From Mariniphaga sp964540165 (GTDB taxonomy: Bacteria > Bacteroidota > Bacteroidia > Bacteroidales > Prolixibacteraceae): a stretch of DNA of 38,013 nucleotides. Positions 1-7,845 of this stretch are shown here, piece by piece; position 1 is the stretch's first letter, and each line of letters begins with the position of its first letter. The DNA is taken from contig CAZILU010000012.1 of the NCBI GenBank assembly GCA_964540165.1, positions 1 through 38,013 of the forward strand, in the 5' to 3' direction. Under the pieces are notes generated by a model, which ran no database searches, was not told the DNA's origin, and worked only from the letters and a program-made list of their open reading frames with translations. The translations under genes and the position numbers were made by a program.

Positions 1-256
1 TGGCAGAAAGAAATTAGTTGCGTTTTGTCATCTGTTGAATGCAAATTGTTTCGTTAATTTGTTGTAAGATTGGATTTGGGGATTGTGTTATCAGGGAATT
101 ACTGTACGTTTTTACAGGATTTTTTCCTGGTATATCCGATGCAAAGTACTTGTTTGGTAATCATTCCTGTATTGTGTTTATTTTTATGTTGTTACAGGAT
201 TTGTGATTCGTATCTTTTCAAATGATTTTTAAGGTAATGCGTAAAATTTTCAGAAT
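1..256. other. AT-rich upstream region of kbl, no gene
   Basis: No convincing coding region lies here. The stretch is AT-rich and holds a direct repeat of TTACAGGATTT at 111-121 and 192-202. The first copy also forms a short CAGGA/TCCTG hairpin. The threonine dehydrogenase that usually partners Kbl is not visible and could lie upstream of the window. Confidence 0.5.
188..218 (+). promoter_or_regulatory. Possible kbl promoter
   Basis: GTTG at 188-191 and TATCTTTT at 211-218 are separated by 19 bp. They match the Bacteroidota consensus TTTG / TAnnTTTG with one mismatch in each box. Transcription would begin near 222, giving a leader of about 35 nt before the kbl ATG. This is pattern matching only. 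Confidence 0.35.
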
Positions 257-1444
257 ATGTACGATACAATGAGAGAGGAACTTCTGCAAAAGCTGGATGT
301 TTTAAAAAAACAGGGCTTATATAAGACGGAGCGGGTGATTTCATCGGCGCAGGATTCAGCCATACGTATCTCTTCGGGTGAAACCGTATTGAATTTTTGT
401 GCCAATAACTATTTAGGGCTGGCCAACCATCCCGAGGTTGTGAAGGCTGCCCAGGAGGCTATGAATTACTGGGGCTTTGGATTGTCATCGGTGCGTTTCA
501 TCTGTGGTACTCAAGAGATTCATAAGGAGCTGGAACAGAAGGTTTCAGAATTTCTTGGAACGGAAGATACCCTCTTGTACTGTGCCTGTTTCGATGCGAA
601 TGGTGGTCTTTTCGAGCCCTTGCTGGACGAAGAGTCGGCGATTATCTCTGATGAGTTGAATCATGCATCCATCATTGACGGTGTGAGGTTGTGCAAAGCA
701 AAGAGGTACCGGTACAAACACTCTAACATGAAGGATCTTGAGCGGTGTTTGAGGGATGCCGAAGAGATGAAATACCGGCTGATTGTTACCGACGGAGTTT
801 TTTCGATGGACGGGGATATGGCAAAACTTCCCCGCATTGTTGATTTGGCTGAGAAGTATGATGCCCTCGTCATGGTTGATGATTCTCATGCCACCGGGTA
901 TATTGGCAAACACGGTCGCGGAACTGCTGAACACTTTGGTCTGTCGGGTAAGATCGATATTATCACTACGACCTTTGGAAAAGCATTGGGGGGAGGAAAC
1001 GGCGGATGTACTTCCGGCCGGAAAGAGATCATAGAGATGCTGCGTCAACGCTCCCGGCCCTACCTTTTTTCAAATACACTTTCGCCGGCCACCGTGGGAG
1101 CAACAATGAAGGTCCTGGAAATGCTGACTGAATCGACCCGGTTGCAGGCAAAAACGATGAAAAATGCCAAGTACTTCAGGAATAAAATGAAAAAGTGCGG
1201 GTTCGATCTGGTAAAAGGGAATACAGCAATCGTTCCGGTGATGGTTTACGATGAACCTTTGGCATTGAAATTTGCAGATGAGCTTCTGAATGAAGGCATC
1301 TATGTCATCGGATTTTGCTATCCGGTAGTTCCCCGAGGCAAAGCAAGGATTCGGGTGCAACTTTCGGCTGCCCACAGCCTCGATGAGATTGACCAGGCAG
1401 TGGAAGCCTTTGTAACCGTGGGGGAGAAATTGAAAATTATCTAA
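257..1444 (+). CDS. kbl: Glycine C-acetyltransferase (2-amino-3-ketobutyrate CoA ligase)
   Basis: PLP-dependent alpha-oxoamine synthase that interconverts 2-amino-3-ketobutyrate plus CoA with glycine plus acetyl-CoA, the second step of threonine breakdown. It is 395 residues, close to the E. coli enzyme (398). The substrate-loop region NFCANNYLGLANHP is at about 47-59, VDDSHATG at 207-214 supplies the cofactor-binding Asp and His, and TTFGKALGG at 238-246 carries the Schiff-base lysine K242. The ATG at 257 is kept; an in-frame ATG at 269 would remove only four residues. It converges on the gene at 1453-2001 with an 8-bp gap. Related family members such as serine palmitoyltransferase or BioF are less likely given the Kbl-like N-terminus. 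Confidence 0.95.
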   Translation: MYDTMREELLQKLDVLKKQGLYKTERVISSAQDSAIRISSGETVLNFCANNYLGLANHPEVVKAAQEAMNYWGFGLSSVRFICGTQEIHKELEQKVSEFLGTEDTLLYCACFDANGGLFEPLLDEESAIISDELNHASIIDGVRLCKAKRYRYKHSNMKDLERCLRDAEEMKYRLIVTDGVFSMDGDMAKLPRIVDLAEKYDALVMVDDSHATGYIGKHGRGTAEHFGLSGKIDIITTTFGKALGGGNGGCTSGRKEIIEMLRQRSRPYLFSNTLSPATVGATMKVLEMLTESTRLQAKTMKNAKYFRNKMKKCGFDLVKGNTAIVPVMVYDEPLALKFADELLNEGIYVIGFCYPVVPRGKARIRVQLSAAHSLDEIDQAVEAFVTVGEKLKII

Positions 1445-1452
1445 AGAGCTTT

Positions 1453-2001
1453 TTACCAGGTGTTTTTGATGGTTACCATATCTACATCATTGATAATTTT
1501 CTCTACCATTTTTTGAAACTTCTTCGGCTTTTGTGCCCGAAGCTCCAGGGTAAAAGAGCCATTGTTTCCGGAAACTTCAAATTTACCTATGACAAGCTGA
1601 CGGCGATTTTCAAAATCATTAAAGTAGACCGGAGTGATATTTTTATTGGCAAGACGCTTGATTTTTGAGTAATTGATGGTAAAAAATCCCTCAGGCTCGC
1701 GCAAAAAATATTGCTTTTTCCCATTGTGGTAACCTACCTGTAAGTTGCAGTCAATGTTATTCCTTCCTTTCATTAGTTTCCCCGATTGTTGTGGAACGGA
1801 AATTTTAATGCGATAAAGACCACCGGTTAAATGGGAAAACGTAACTTTTCCATTATCGCCGGTATGTTGATACGCAACAGGATCTTCATTCCCCTCCTGC
1901 TCAATATAAACTTCAGCCCCCGGAACCGGTTCTCCGGGCGAAAAAATTAATCCAATGATGGTTAAAATCCCGAATGTTAGTGAAAGAAGAATTGTTTTCA
2001 T
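1453..2001 (-). CDS. Secreted hypothetical protein with prealbumin-like (carboxypeptidase regulatory-like) domain
   Basis: A 182-residue protein of unknown function. Residues 1-20 form a hydrophobic signal peptide with no lipobox cysteine. Residues about 24-85 (PVPGAEVYIEQEG... GDNGKVTFSHLTGGLYRIKIS) look like the beta-sandwich Cna-B/carboxypeptidase-regulatory fold common in Bacteroidota envelope proteins. The remainder is charged and mixed alpha/beta with no motif I recognise. It is transcribed divergently from rlmN and converges on kbl, so it is probably monocistronic. Confidence 0.7.
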   Translation of the reverse strand: MKTILLSLTFGILTIIGLIFSPGEPVPGAEVYIEQEGNEDPVAYQHTGDNGKVTFSHLTGGLYRIKISVPQQSGKLMKGRNNIDCNLQVGYHNGKKQYFLREPEGFFTINYSKIKRLANKNITPVYFNDFENRRQLVIGKFEVSGNNGSFTLELRAQKPKKFQKMVEKIINDVDMVTIKNTW

Positions 2002-2114
2002 ACCTAATATTTTTTTTGTTCATTCAAATATCCGTATTTTTTTTCATATTTAACATAGGTAAGAGGAAACAATTTTGGTCTTTTAATCCAATCAGTCGTT
2101 TCATTAATTTGACC

Positions 2115-2122
2115 TATTTTTG
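2115..2122 (+). promoter_or_regulatory. Candidate -7 box upstream of rlmN
   Basis: TATTTTTG is a perfect TAnnTTTG match on the rlmN strand. No TTTG box lies at the proper distance upstream, so support is partial. It would give a leader of about 108 nt before the ATG at 2236, and that leader would contain the 31-bp repeat at 2184-2214. Confidence 0.35.
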
Positions 2123-2183
2123 TAATTGTTTGTTTGGGGAGGATGGCCTGATGGTTATTTCATATATGATGACATTCATAAAC

Positions 2184-2214
2184 TGAAACGAGCATGACGG
2201 ATTTTGGCATAAAC
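2184..2214 (+). repeat. Dispersed 31-bp repeat, copy A
   Basis: This begins TGAAACGAGCATGACGG and ends GGCATAAAC. It matches 27 of 31 positions of the copy at 19891-19921 and also resembles the minus-strand copy at 6098-6128. All three copies are intergenic and lie in sense orientation to the next downstream gene. Here it sits 21 bp before the preferred rlmN start and overlaps an alternative, less likely ATG at 2194. Confidence 0.6.
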
Positions 2215-2235
2215 AAATTCAATGAAAAATTGAAA

Positions 2236-3270
2236 ATGAAAAATGAAAAGAAAGATAAGTTATTAGGAAAAGACATAGAAGCATTGCAAGCGGTTTCTGA
2301 TTCGTTAGGACTTCCTGCGTTTACTGCCAGGCAGATGGCCGACTGGTTATATAAGAAAAGAGTTTCGGGCATTGATGAGATGACCAATCTGAGTAAAAGC
2401 AGCCGGGAACTTTTATCTGGCAGTTATGAGGTTGGCCGGACAGAACTACAGCGTGTGCAGAAGAGTATTGATGGCACTAAGAAATATCTTTTTGCTACAC
2501 CGGAAGGACAGTTTATTGAGACGGCAATGATTCCGGAAGGAGACCGTTTTACGGTATGTGTCAGTTCCCAGGTAGGTTGCAAGATGGGTTGCAAGTTCTG
2601 TTATACGGCACGGCAGGGGTTCCAGGGGCAGGTTACGGCCGGTGAGATTGTCAATCAGATTTTAAGCATTGAAGAAGCGGAGAAGGTTACCAATATTGTA
2701 TATATGGGAATGGGTGAACCTTTTTATAACATTGAAGAGGTACTGAAAAGTCTGGATATTTTTACTTCGGAATGGGGATTGGCTATGAGTCCAAGGCGAA
2801 TAACCGTTTCAACCATTGGGATCCTTCCCGGCATGCGTACTTTCCTGGAAAAGAGCGAAGCTCATCTGGCTGTTAGTTTACATTCCCCGTTTAGCGAAGA
2901 GCGACGTAAGCTGATGCCGGTACAGGCTACCTATCCCATTGATCAGATTGTAAATGAGATAAAAAGCTGGAACCTGGGAAGGCAGCGGCGCATCTCCTTT
3001 GAGTACATTGTTTTTGAAGGATTAAATGATACGTCTCGTCACGTCAATGCCCTGGCGCGATTGTTAAGTGGTCTGCGGTGCCGGATTAACCTGATCCGCT
3101 ACCATGAACTTCCTGATACCGATTTAAAGAGTCCGGCCGATGATACCCTTCAACGGTTTAAAGATCAGCTAAACCAGAAAGGAATTTTAACGACCCTTCG
3201 GGCATCCAGAGGGCAGGATATTTATGCCGCATGCGGATTACTTTCAACCAAGGAGTTGAGCAAGATGTAG
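2236..3270 (+). CDS. rlmN: Dual-specificity 23S rRNA/tRNA adenine-C2 methyltransferase RlmN
   Basis: Radical-SAM enzyme that methylates A2503 of 23S rRNA and A37 of some tRNAs. With the start at 2236 it has 344 residues. CKMGCKFC at 115-122 is the CxxxCxxC [4Fe-4S] motif. GMGEPFYN follows at about 159-166. C333 in YAACG near the C-terminus corresponds to the cysteine that forms the transient thioether with RNA. An ATG at 2194 would add 14 residues, but those codons lie over the dispersed repeat, and family members begin close to KLLGKDIEAL, so 2236 is preferred. The gene stands alone. Confidence 0.95.
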   Translation: MKNEKKDKLLGKDIEALQAVSDSLGLPAFTARQMADWLYKKRVSGIDEMTNLSKSSRELLSGSYEVGRTELQRVQKSIDGTKKYLFATPEGQFIETAMIPEGDRFTVCVSSQVGCKMGCKFCYTARQGFQGQVTAGEIVNQILSIEEAEKVTNIVYMGMGEPFYNIEEVLKSLDIFTSEWGLAMSPRRITVSTIGILPGMRTFLEKSEAHLAVSLHSPFSEERRKLMPVQATYPIDQIVNEIKSWNLGRQRRISFEYIVFEGLNDTSRHVNALARLLSGLRCRINLIRYHELPDTDLKSPADDTLQRFKDQLNQKGILTTLRASRGQDIYAACGLLSTKELSKM

Positions 3271-3303
3271 GTTGTTTTCATTGTGTGTGAACGATTCGAT
3301 GTT

Positions 3304-4812
3304 TCAGCGTTCGGTATCCGGGCACGATAGCATCAGTTTGTCGATGTAACAATCCTGGAATCCGGGATCTCCTTCCAGGTTGATATGCCGGGTTATTTTT
3401 AATATATGGTCTTTTTGGTTTTGGTTATCAAAGAGAAACATTTTTGCACCAATCAGGGCCGTATTTCCCATTTTAACGATCTTCTCTTCCGGAGCTTCAA
3501 TCAGGCCTGTTTTGATCACATTTCTGATGTTTAAAAAATGGCCAAATCCTCCCGCTATGTATATCTGTTTGATGTCGTTTGTCGATGCACCGTATTGGTA
3601 CAGAAGGATTTGAATTCCTGCAGCAATCGCTGCCTTGGCCAGCTGAAACTCCCGGATGTCCTGTTGTGTTAAACAGACTCCGGAGGTAAGACGGATCTTT
3701 TCGTCTCCTGAGGTAATCTCTCCAAAACTTCCAATCAGCTCCTGTTCCAGGAGCAGTGCCATGGCATCGATCAGACCACTGCCACAGATTCCGCGGGCTT
3801 TGGTATTTCCAATGACATGGCAATTTAGTTTTCCGTTTTTATGAGAAACCGAGGATATGGCACCCGTAACGGCGCGCATACCCTGGCTGATTTTGGCCCC
3901 CTCGAAAGCGGGTCCTGCTGCTGTGGAGGCGCATAGGATTTTGTGCCGGTTACCCAGGGCAATCTCCCCGTTGGTGCCCAGGTCGATCAGCAGGGTGAGT
4001 TCTTCTTTTTCAGCCAGTTTCGTTGCAGCTATACCGGCAAGGATGTCACTGCCGACAAAGCTGCCGATGGCCGGGAGAAACCGTACCGGAGTATCGGCAG
4101 GTAAATTCCATTGAAGTTGAGATACCGAGAGCAGCTGTTCCCCTAAGTTGGATGACTCAAACGGATAAAATGACAGCGGTTGAATATTCAGTCCCGAAAA
4201 AATGTGATGCATGGCGGTGTTGCCTACCAATACAACATCCGTCACCGTTACCGGATGCTTTTGCAGCATCGATTCAATCATTTTGCCGATCTGCCTGTGT
4301 ATGAGCTGTTGCATCCGGTTCTGATGCCCATCGAGACAACCCTGGATGCGGGAAATAAGGTCACTTCCATAGGTGGCCTGGGGATTGATGTCCGATACAA
4401 CATCCAGTATATGACCATTATTCAGGTCCAGAAGCTGACAGACTACTGTCGTGGTACCCACATCGACGGCAATTCCAAATCCCTCTTTCGGTTCAAAATG
4501 GAACGGGGTGTCATCGGCTAATATAATTTGTTCGAACTGGGAGACTTCTATAGTCACATTGGCAGTGGCACTGCAGAAACAGGCCAAACGCCAGGTATTG
4601 TCCAGTCCAAGCTGCTTTAGCTTTATTTGTTGGTTACGATCGCATTCCATGGTCCCTTCCAAAAGTTTAATCTTACAACGACCGCAGGTGCCCTTTCCTC
4701 CGCATGGAAATTCAACTCCGTAATTATGAAGCAGGTCGATCAAAGGGGTACCATAATTGACGGTAATCTTTTTACCCAGGGGCTTGAGGGTTATGGCTAC
4801 TTTCTCTGACAT
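3304..4812 (-). CDS. Corrinoid-activation ATPase-type protein ([2Fe-2S] ferredoxin plus ASKHA, DUF4445)
   Basis: This 502-residue protein has an N-terminal plant-type ferredoxin domain with C37, C43, C46 and C78 as [2Fe-2S] ligands. An actin/Hsp70-like (ASKHA) ATPase domain begins at about 112 (GIAVDVGTTTVVCQLL) and includes VGNTAMHH and LLIDLGTNGEIALG. Known relatives (RamA, AcsV, RACE proteins) reduce inactive Co(II) corrinoid proteins of methyltransferase systems at the expense of ATP. No corrinoid protein or methyltransferase lies nearby, so the partner is unknown. It converges on rlmN with a 33-bp gap and is divergent from the DUF4296 gene. The family call is firm, the biological role is inferred. 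Confidence 0.85.
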   Translation of the reverse strand: MSEKVAITLKPLGKKITVNYGTPLIDLLHNYGVEFPCGGKGTCGRCKIKLLEGTMECDRNQQIKLKQLGLDNTWRLACFCSATANVTIEVSQFEQIILADDTPFHFEPKEGFGIAVDVGTTTVVCQLLDLNNGHILDVVSDINPQATYGSDLISRIQGCLDGHQNRMQQLIHRQIGKMIESMLQKHPVTVTDVVLVGNTAMHHIFSGLNIQPLSFYPFESSNLGEQLLSVSQLQWNLPADTPVRFLPAIGSFVGSDILAGIAATKLAEKEELTLLIDLGTNGEIALGNRHKILCASTAAGPAFEGAKISQGMRAVTGAISSVSHKNGKLNCHVIGNTKARGICGSGLIDAMALLLEQELIGSFGEITSGDEKIRLTSGVCLTQQDIREFQLAKAAIAAGIQILLYQYGASTNDIKQIYIAGGFGHFLNIRNVIKTGLIEAPEEKIVKMGNTALIGAKMFLFDNQNQKDHILKITRHINLEGDPGFQDCYIDKLMLSCPDTER

Positions 4813-5115
4813 ATCAGTTTTTTCTTTATTCTTCAGGTTTTTCGGCTCGAATGATGGTAATTAACTCATAAATAAGGGACTTCGAAACATGATCGGCAGC
4901 CGGTTTTCCGATCTTTTTCTACGTTTAAAATCCTTATCTATACCGGGTGAAATTATCACCAAATGTTGTTAAAATCAATTTTTAATGGATTTTTTTCTAT
5001 GTTACCCGAGATTAAGATGCAGGGTAGGGTAACAAATTTGATTTTTAGAGATGGATTGTTGCCTGATCAACAAACAATTTATAATTTGGCAGCCTGTTTC
5101 AAAATATATACGCCG
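4813..5115. other. Intergenic region between the corrinoid activator and the DUF4296 gene
   Basis: A divergent promoter region of about 300 bp. It holds a short hairpin GGTGA-AATTA-TCACC at 4946-4960 and the near-consensus box TATAATTTG at about 5080-5088 on the plus strand. An in-frame extension of the DUF4296 ORF back to 4963 is open but lacks protein-like character and would bury the lipoprotein signal, so I treat it as non-coding. Confidence 0.5.
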
Positions 5116-5514
5116 GTGGGACGAAAAAATATAGTTATTGCCATTTTTTTTATGCTGATCATGGTTTCATGCGATAAGCCTCCGGTAGAAAAGCCGAAAG
5201 TGCTGGTTGGAGAGCGTGAGATGATCGATATGTTGGTTGATATTCATCTGGCTGAAGCAACTTTTAACGTCCGTCGATACCGGGATTCACTGGTTGAGCG
5301 AAGCAGTTCGATCAATTTTTACAGCTCCGTTCTTGAAAAATACCAGGTTCCTGATTCTGTTTTTGAACGCTCGTTTGTCTATTATGCCAGTCGGCCCCGG
5401 CGATTTGAGAAGTTGTATCGACAAACCATGAATAAGCTGAATGAAATGGAGCAGGACTATTCCGGCAGTCGTGGCGAAATGAAGGAGCTTGAGTTGAAAC
5501 GTGGTAAAAGATAG
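5116..5514 (+). CDS. DUF4296 family lipoprotein
   Basis: Function unknown; the family is found mainly in Bacteroidota. I choose the GTG at 5116 because it gives VGRKNIVIAIFFMLIMVSC, a textbook lipoprotein signal with the lipobox cysteine at residue 19, in a 132-residue protein. Starting at the ATG at 4963 would put 51 unlikely residues in front. The conserved LVDIHLAEATF segment follows the signal, and the remainder is predicted mostly helical with charged residues. It is expected to sit on the periplasmic face of a membrane. A strong bidirectional terminator lies just downstream. Confidence 0.75.
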   Translation: MGRKNIVIAIFFMLIMVSCDKPPVEKPKVLVGEREMIDMLVDIHLAEATFNVRRYRDSLVERSSSINFYSSVLEKYQVPDSVFERSFVYYASRPRRFEKLYRQTMNKLNEMEQDYSGSRGEMKELELKRGKR

Positions 5515-5535
5515 ATCTCCGCGTTGAATAAAAGC

Positions 5536-5571
5536 AAAAAGGCTGTACTCGTTATTTAATACAGCCTTTTT
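5536..5571. terminator. Bidirectional factor-independent terminator
   Basis: A perfect 12-bp stem AAAAAGGCTGTA (5536-5547) / TACAGCCTTTTT (5560-5571) with a 12-nt loop. It carries A and T runs on both sides, so it can act on either strand. It lies between the converging DUF4296 gene and the Spy-like gene, serving both transcription units. Confidence 0.9.
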
Positions 5572-5585
5572 GATCTGATCCGGGT

Positions 5586-6035
5586 TTACCATCCGCCACG
5601 GAAGCCCCGTCCCCGATAGGGTGCAGCTCCCCGGGGGCCTCTTCCTCCCGGAGCCATGCCCCGGTTACGGTAGGCTTGTTTTTGCCACTGATCCAGTACC
5701 TTTTTCTGATCTTCACTGAGGAGGTTATTTACCTCTTCGCGGTGTTCCTGAACTTTTAGTAACATCTCACCACGAATGGCGTTTTTCTCAACGGGATCGA
5801 CCGTAGCCCGTTGTTTTACTCTCCACTCAACCATCTCTTTTTGGTGATTGATCTGTAGCTCTGTAATTTTTGTTTTTTGTTCATCGGTAAGTCCCGGAAT
5901 GGCATAGATGCATGCTCCCGGACCATACCCCTGGCAATAGCCCGGGCGGTTGGCGTTTCTCCAGCCCTGCGCAAACACGGTGGTGGACCCCAGCAATAAA
6001 AGCATGGTGATCCAAATCATTTTTCCAGTTTTCAT
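5586..6035 (-). CDS. Spy/CpxP-like periplasmic protein
   Basis: A 149-residue protein with a cleavable signal peptide (cut near VFA-Q at 22-23) and helical LTxxQ-type repeats: LTDEQKTKI at about 50-58 and LSEDQKKVLDQW at about 104-115. The C-terminal tail is rich in Gly, Arg and Pro. Known relatives are ATP-independent periplasmic chaperones or metal-binding stress proteins. It is the last gene of the sigma factor operon, 135 bp after the preceding gene. That gap contains a copy of the dispersed repeat and hairpins that bury its start codon. Stress-chaperone function is inferred from family and context. Confidence 0.8.
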   Translation of the reverse strand: MKTGKMIWITMLLLLGSTTVFAQGWRNANRPGYCQGYGPGACIYAIPGLTDEQKTKITELQINHQKEMVEWRVKQRATVDPVEKNAIRGEMLLKVQEHREEVNNLLSEDQKKVLDQWQKQAYRNRGMAPGGRGPRGAAPYRGRGFRGGW

Positions 6036-6090
6036 CTCATTAAAATTATAAGTTTTTAAAGGTATGAGATGGAACTCCCATAATTTTAAT
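6033..6090 (-). promoter_or_regulatory. Alternative 5'-UTR hairpins covering the Spy-like start codon
   Basis: Two perfect inverted repeats overlap here. CATCTCAT (6033-6040, whose minus-strand copy contains the start codon) pairs with ATGAGATG (6064-6071), and ATTAAAATTAT (6039-6049) pairs with ATAATTTTAAT (6080-6090). The arms interleave and share bases, so the two stems should exclude each other. The first stem would hide the AUG in the mRNA. Translational control, perhaps temperature-sensitive, is an inference. Confidence 0.45.
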
Positions 6091-6097
6091 CTTGCTC

Positions 6098-6128
6098 CTT
6101 TGTGTCAAGAATCGTCATGGTCGTTTCA
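6098..6128 (-). repeat. Dispersed 31-bp repeat, copy C
   Basis: Read on the minus strand it begins TGAAACGACCATGACG and continues into TTGACACAAAG. It agrees with copy B (19891-19921) at 26 of 31 positions. It lies in the gap before the Spy-like gene, in the same orientation as that gene. Confidence 0.55.
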
Positions 6129-6170
6129 TCTTAATAAATTTAAATGTAATTGATAAAAATCCTCAAAATT

Positions 6171-6707
6171 TCAGTTTTGATGCCAGTTCCCTCTGAATTG
6201 CCGGCCATGTTGAGGGAGCCGGACATTCTCGTCTCTATGAATCACCGAAAGGAATAGTTGATTTAACTTAATTTGTTGTTCTTCAGTGCATATCTCTTTC
6301 ATTGATTGGTAGTAATCGACAGTTTCATTTTTTAACCGGGTGTGCAGATCTCCGATTTCCCGGGTTATAATTTCCACCTTTCCGGTATCCATAGTTGTTT
6401 TGCCCAGCTCCTGAATCATCTCTATTCGCAGGCTCTCCAGTTGATTGGTAATTTGCCAGGCTTTTCGATTGAAGTTCCGGTTGTGTTCTCTGAACTGTTC
6501 AACCTGTTCCGGATCTAAATTCAGTTGTTCTCTGAAAAAACGGGTTCGCTGCTGGGTGGGAGCTTCCACTTTTTCTTCTATTGCCTGCTCCTGCAACATT
6601 TTATCCTGTTTGTTGTGATACAGGAATGTGATTCCCATAGAGAGGTTGGTAGCTACCAAAATGGCAATTATCCAAATCAATGCGCGATATCTGTTTTGTG
6701 TTATCAT
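6171..6707 (-). CDS. Membrane-anchored periplasmic sensor-like protein (Spy/metal-resistance fold)
   Basis: A 178-residue protein with an N-terminal membrane anchor at about 9-30 and a long helical periplasmic domain. LNLDPEQVEQFREHNRNF at about 62-79 is the hallmark of the CpxP/ZraP/CnrX-like helical hairpin fold. The tail is His-rich (HGRQFRGNWH). It starts 4 bp after the anti-sigma gene, so the two are probably translationally coupled. In CnrYXH-type systems a similar protein senses metals and tunes the anti-sigma factor; such a role is inferred here from gene order. Confidence 0.7.
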   Translation of the reverse strand: MITQNRYRALIWIIAILVATNLSMGITFLYHNKQDKMLQEQAIEEKVEAPTQQRTRFFREQLNLDPEQVEQFREHNRNFNRKAWQITNQLESLRIEMIQELGKTTMDTGKVEIITREIGDLHTRLKNETVDYYQSMKEICTEEQQIKLNQLFLSVIHRDENVRLPQHGRQFRGNWHQN

Positions 6708-6711
6708 TTGG

Positions 6712-7149
6712 TTACTCCATTAAAAACGATTCGATTGGTTCTGCATCCATCTCATTTAGGAACGGAATCAATTCGGTATTGGCATAAACCGGATTTTCGA
6801 ATTGGTAAGTTGTCGGTTGCCCGATTCGGATACCCACATATATTCCGGAGAGCAAGATTAATGAAAAGACTATCGGTTGGAGCACTCTGTTCCATATCAA
6901 AACCAGATAGGGAGAGCGTTGAATCTCTGTCTCTTTTTCCATCCGCGCTTTTATGCGGGTGAAAAAGAACGGATTTACCTCAGGAGATCTCTCTTTAATA
7001 ATTACGTGTAACGATTTCTCCATCTCCCTGGCGAACGCAGCACAATCAGAGCACTCCGTCAGGTGCTGTGCCACTTTCTGAGCCTCCGGTTCCGACAGCT
7101 CCCCTTCGAGGAAGAAGATCAGTTTCTTATGTATATTTCGACAGTTCAT
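6712..7149 (-). CDS. Zinc-finger anti-sigma factor
   Basis: A 145-residue single-pass membrane protein. The cytoplasmic N-terminus carries the ZAS motif: C3, then H29-x3-C33-x2-C36 (HLTECSDC). One transmembrane helix lies at about 80-105, and a periplasmic tail of about 40 residues follows. The ATG at 7149 is preferred because MNCRNIHKKL is the usual ZAS N-terminus; a GTG at 7197 would add 16 unlikely residues. It follows the ECF sigma gene by 48 bp and probably sequesters that sigma factor at the inner membrane. Confidence 0.85.
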   Translation of the reverse strand: MNCRNIHKKLIFFLEGELSEPEAQKVAQHLTECSDCAAFAREMEKSLHVIIKERSPEVNPFFFTRIKARMEKETEIQRSPYLVLIWNRVLQPIVFSLILLSGIYVGIRIGQPTTYQFENPVYANTELIPFLNEMDAEPIESFLME

Positions 7150-7197
7150 CAATTTTTTATTTATTGGTTTGACACTTAATTTATTAAAAACTTGCAC

Positions 7198-7779
7198 TTA
7201 AAGACAACTATTTTTAAAACAGCGATACAGTTTTTGCTGTAAATTTTTCTTAGCACGATGAATTAATGATTCGACCGATGAGACAGATACCTGCATCACT
7301 TCGGCAATTTCCTTATAGGAGAGATCTTCGTATTTATTGAGCGTGAAGGCAATTCGCTGGTTTTCCGGAAGGGAGTCAATCGCTTCATGAAGAATCAACG
7401 ACCGCTGTTTTGACTCAATGGTCGACTCCGGGTTTTCCGAATCGTCGGATACTTCATATTTAACCAGTTCGCTTTTTGACTTCACAACTTCTTCGAACGA
7501 TTGAAACCATCGTCTTTTTTTGTTGTCTCGGATAAAGTTGAGAGATCGATTTACGGCAATTCGATAGAGCCATGTGGATAGCCTGGCATCGGCTCTGAAT
7601 TTATGTATAGATTTGAATGCTTCAATAAATACATCCTGCCCAACATCTTCAGCATCGTGCAAATTGTGCAACAGGCCAAAACAGGTATTCACTACCATGT
7701 TTCTGTATTTATCGACAAGCTCCCTGAAAGCCTGTTCATTTCCCTGTTTCAGGCGATGTATGATCTCGGTTTCACTCAT
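7198..7779 (-). CDS. ECF-family RNA polymerase sigma factor
   Basis: A 193-residue sigma-70 family protein of the extracytoplasmic function group. Region 2 spans about 10-85 (YRNMVVNTCFGLLHN, DAEDVGQDVFIEAFKSI, STWLYRIAVNRSLNF) and region 4 about 130-185 (LPENQRIAFTLNKYEDLSYKEIAEVM... SVESLIHRAKKNLQ). It heads an operon with an anti-sigma factor, a membrane sensor-like protein and a Spy-like chaperone, so it probably governs an envelope-stress or metal response. The upstream region has a direct repeat TGACAC at 7788-7793 and 7811-7816, which may be part of an autoregulatory promoter. Confidence 0.93.
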   Translation of the reverse strand: MSETEIIHRLKQGNEQAFRELVDKYRNMVVNTCFGLLHNLHDAEDVGQDVFIEAFKSIHKFRADARLSTWLYRIAVNRSLNFIRDNKKRRWFQSFEEVVKSKSELVKYEVSDDSENPESTIESKQRSLILHEAIDSLPENQRIAFTLNKYEDLSYKEIAEVMQVSVSSVESLIHRAKKNLQQKLYRCFKNSCL

Positions 7780-7787
7780 TCGGTCAT

Positions 7788-7816
7788 TGACACCTATAAA
7801 TTTAGGAATATGACAC
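7788..7816 (-). promoter_or_regulatory. Sigma operon promoter region
   Basis: A direct repeat of TGACAC, with starts 23 bp apart (7788 and 7811), flanks a near-palindrome CCTATAAATTTAGG that includes TAAATTTA (7797-7804), a one-mismatch -7 box. No TTTG box is present at the right distance, so an activator site or an ECF-type promoter is possible. The position just before the sigma factor ATG fits autoregulation. Confidence 0.4.
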
Positions 7817-7845
7817 GGTAAAAGAAAAAAACTTGCGATAAATTT

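Noticed and set aside
111..202. Direct repeat TTACAGGATTT upstream of kbl as an operator
   Set aside because: Only two short AT-rich copies 81 bp apart, with no further support.
545..1048. Antisense ORFs inside kbl and other genes
   Set aside because: They lie opposite well-supported genes, lack family signatures and look like codon-bias shadows.
2194..2235. Longer rlmN N-terminus
   Set aside because: The extra codons lie over the dispersed 31-bp repeat and do not resemble the family's start.
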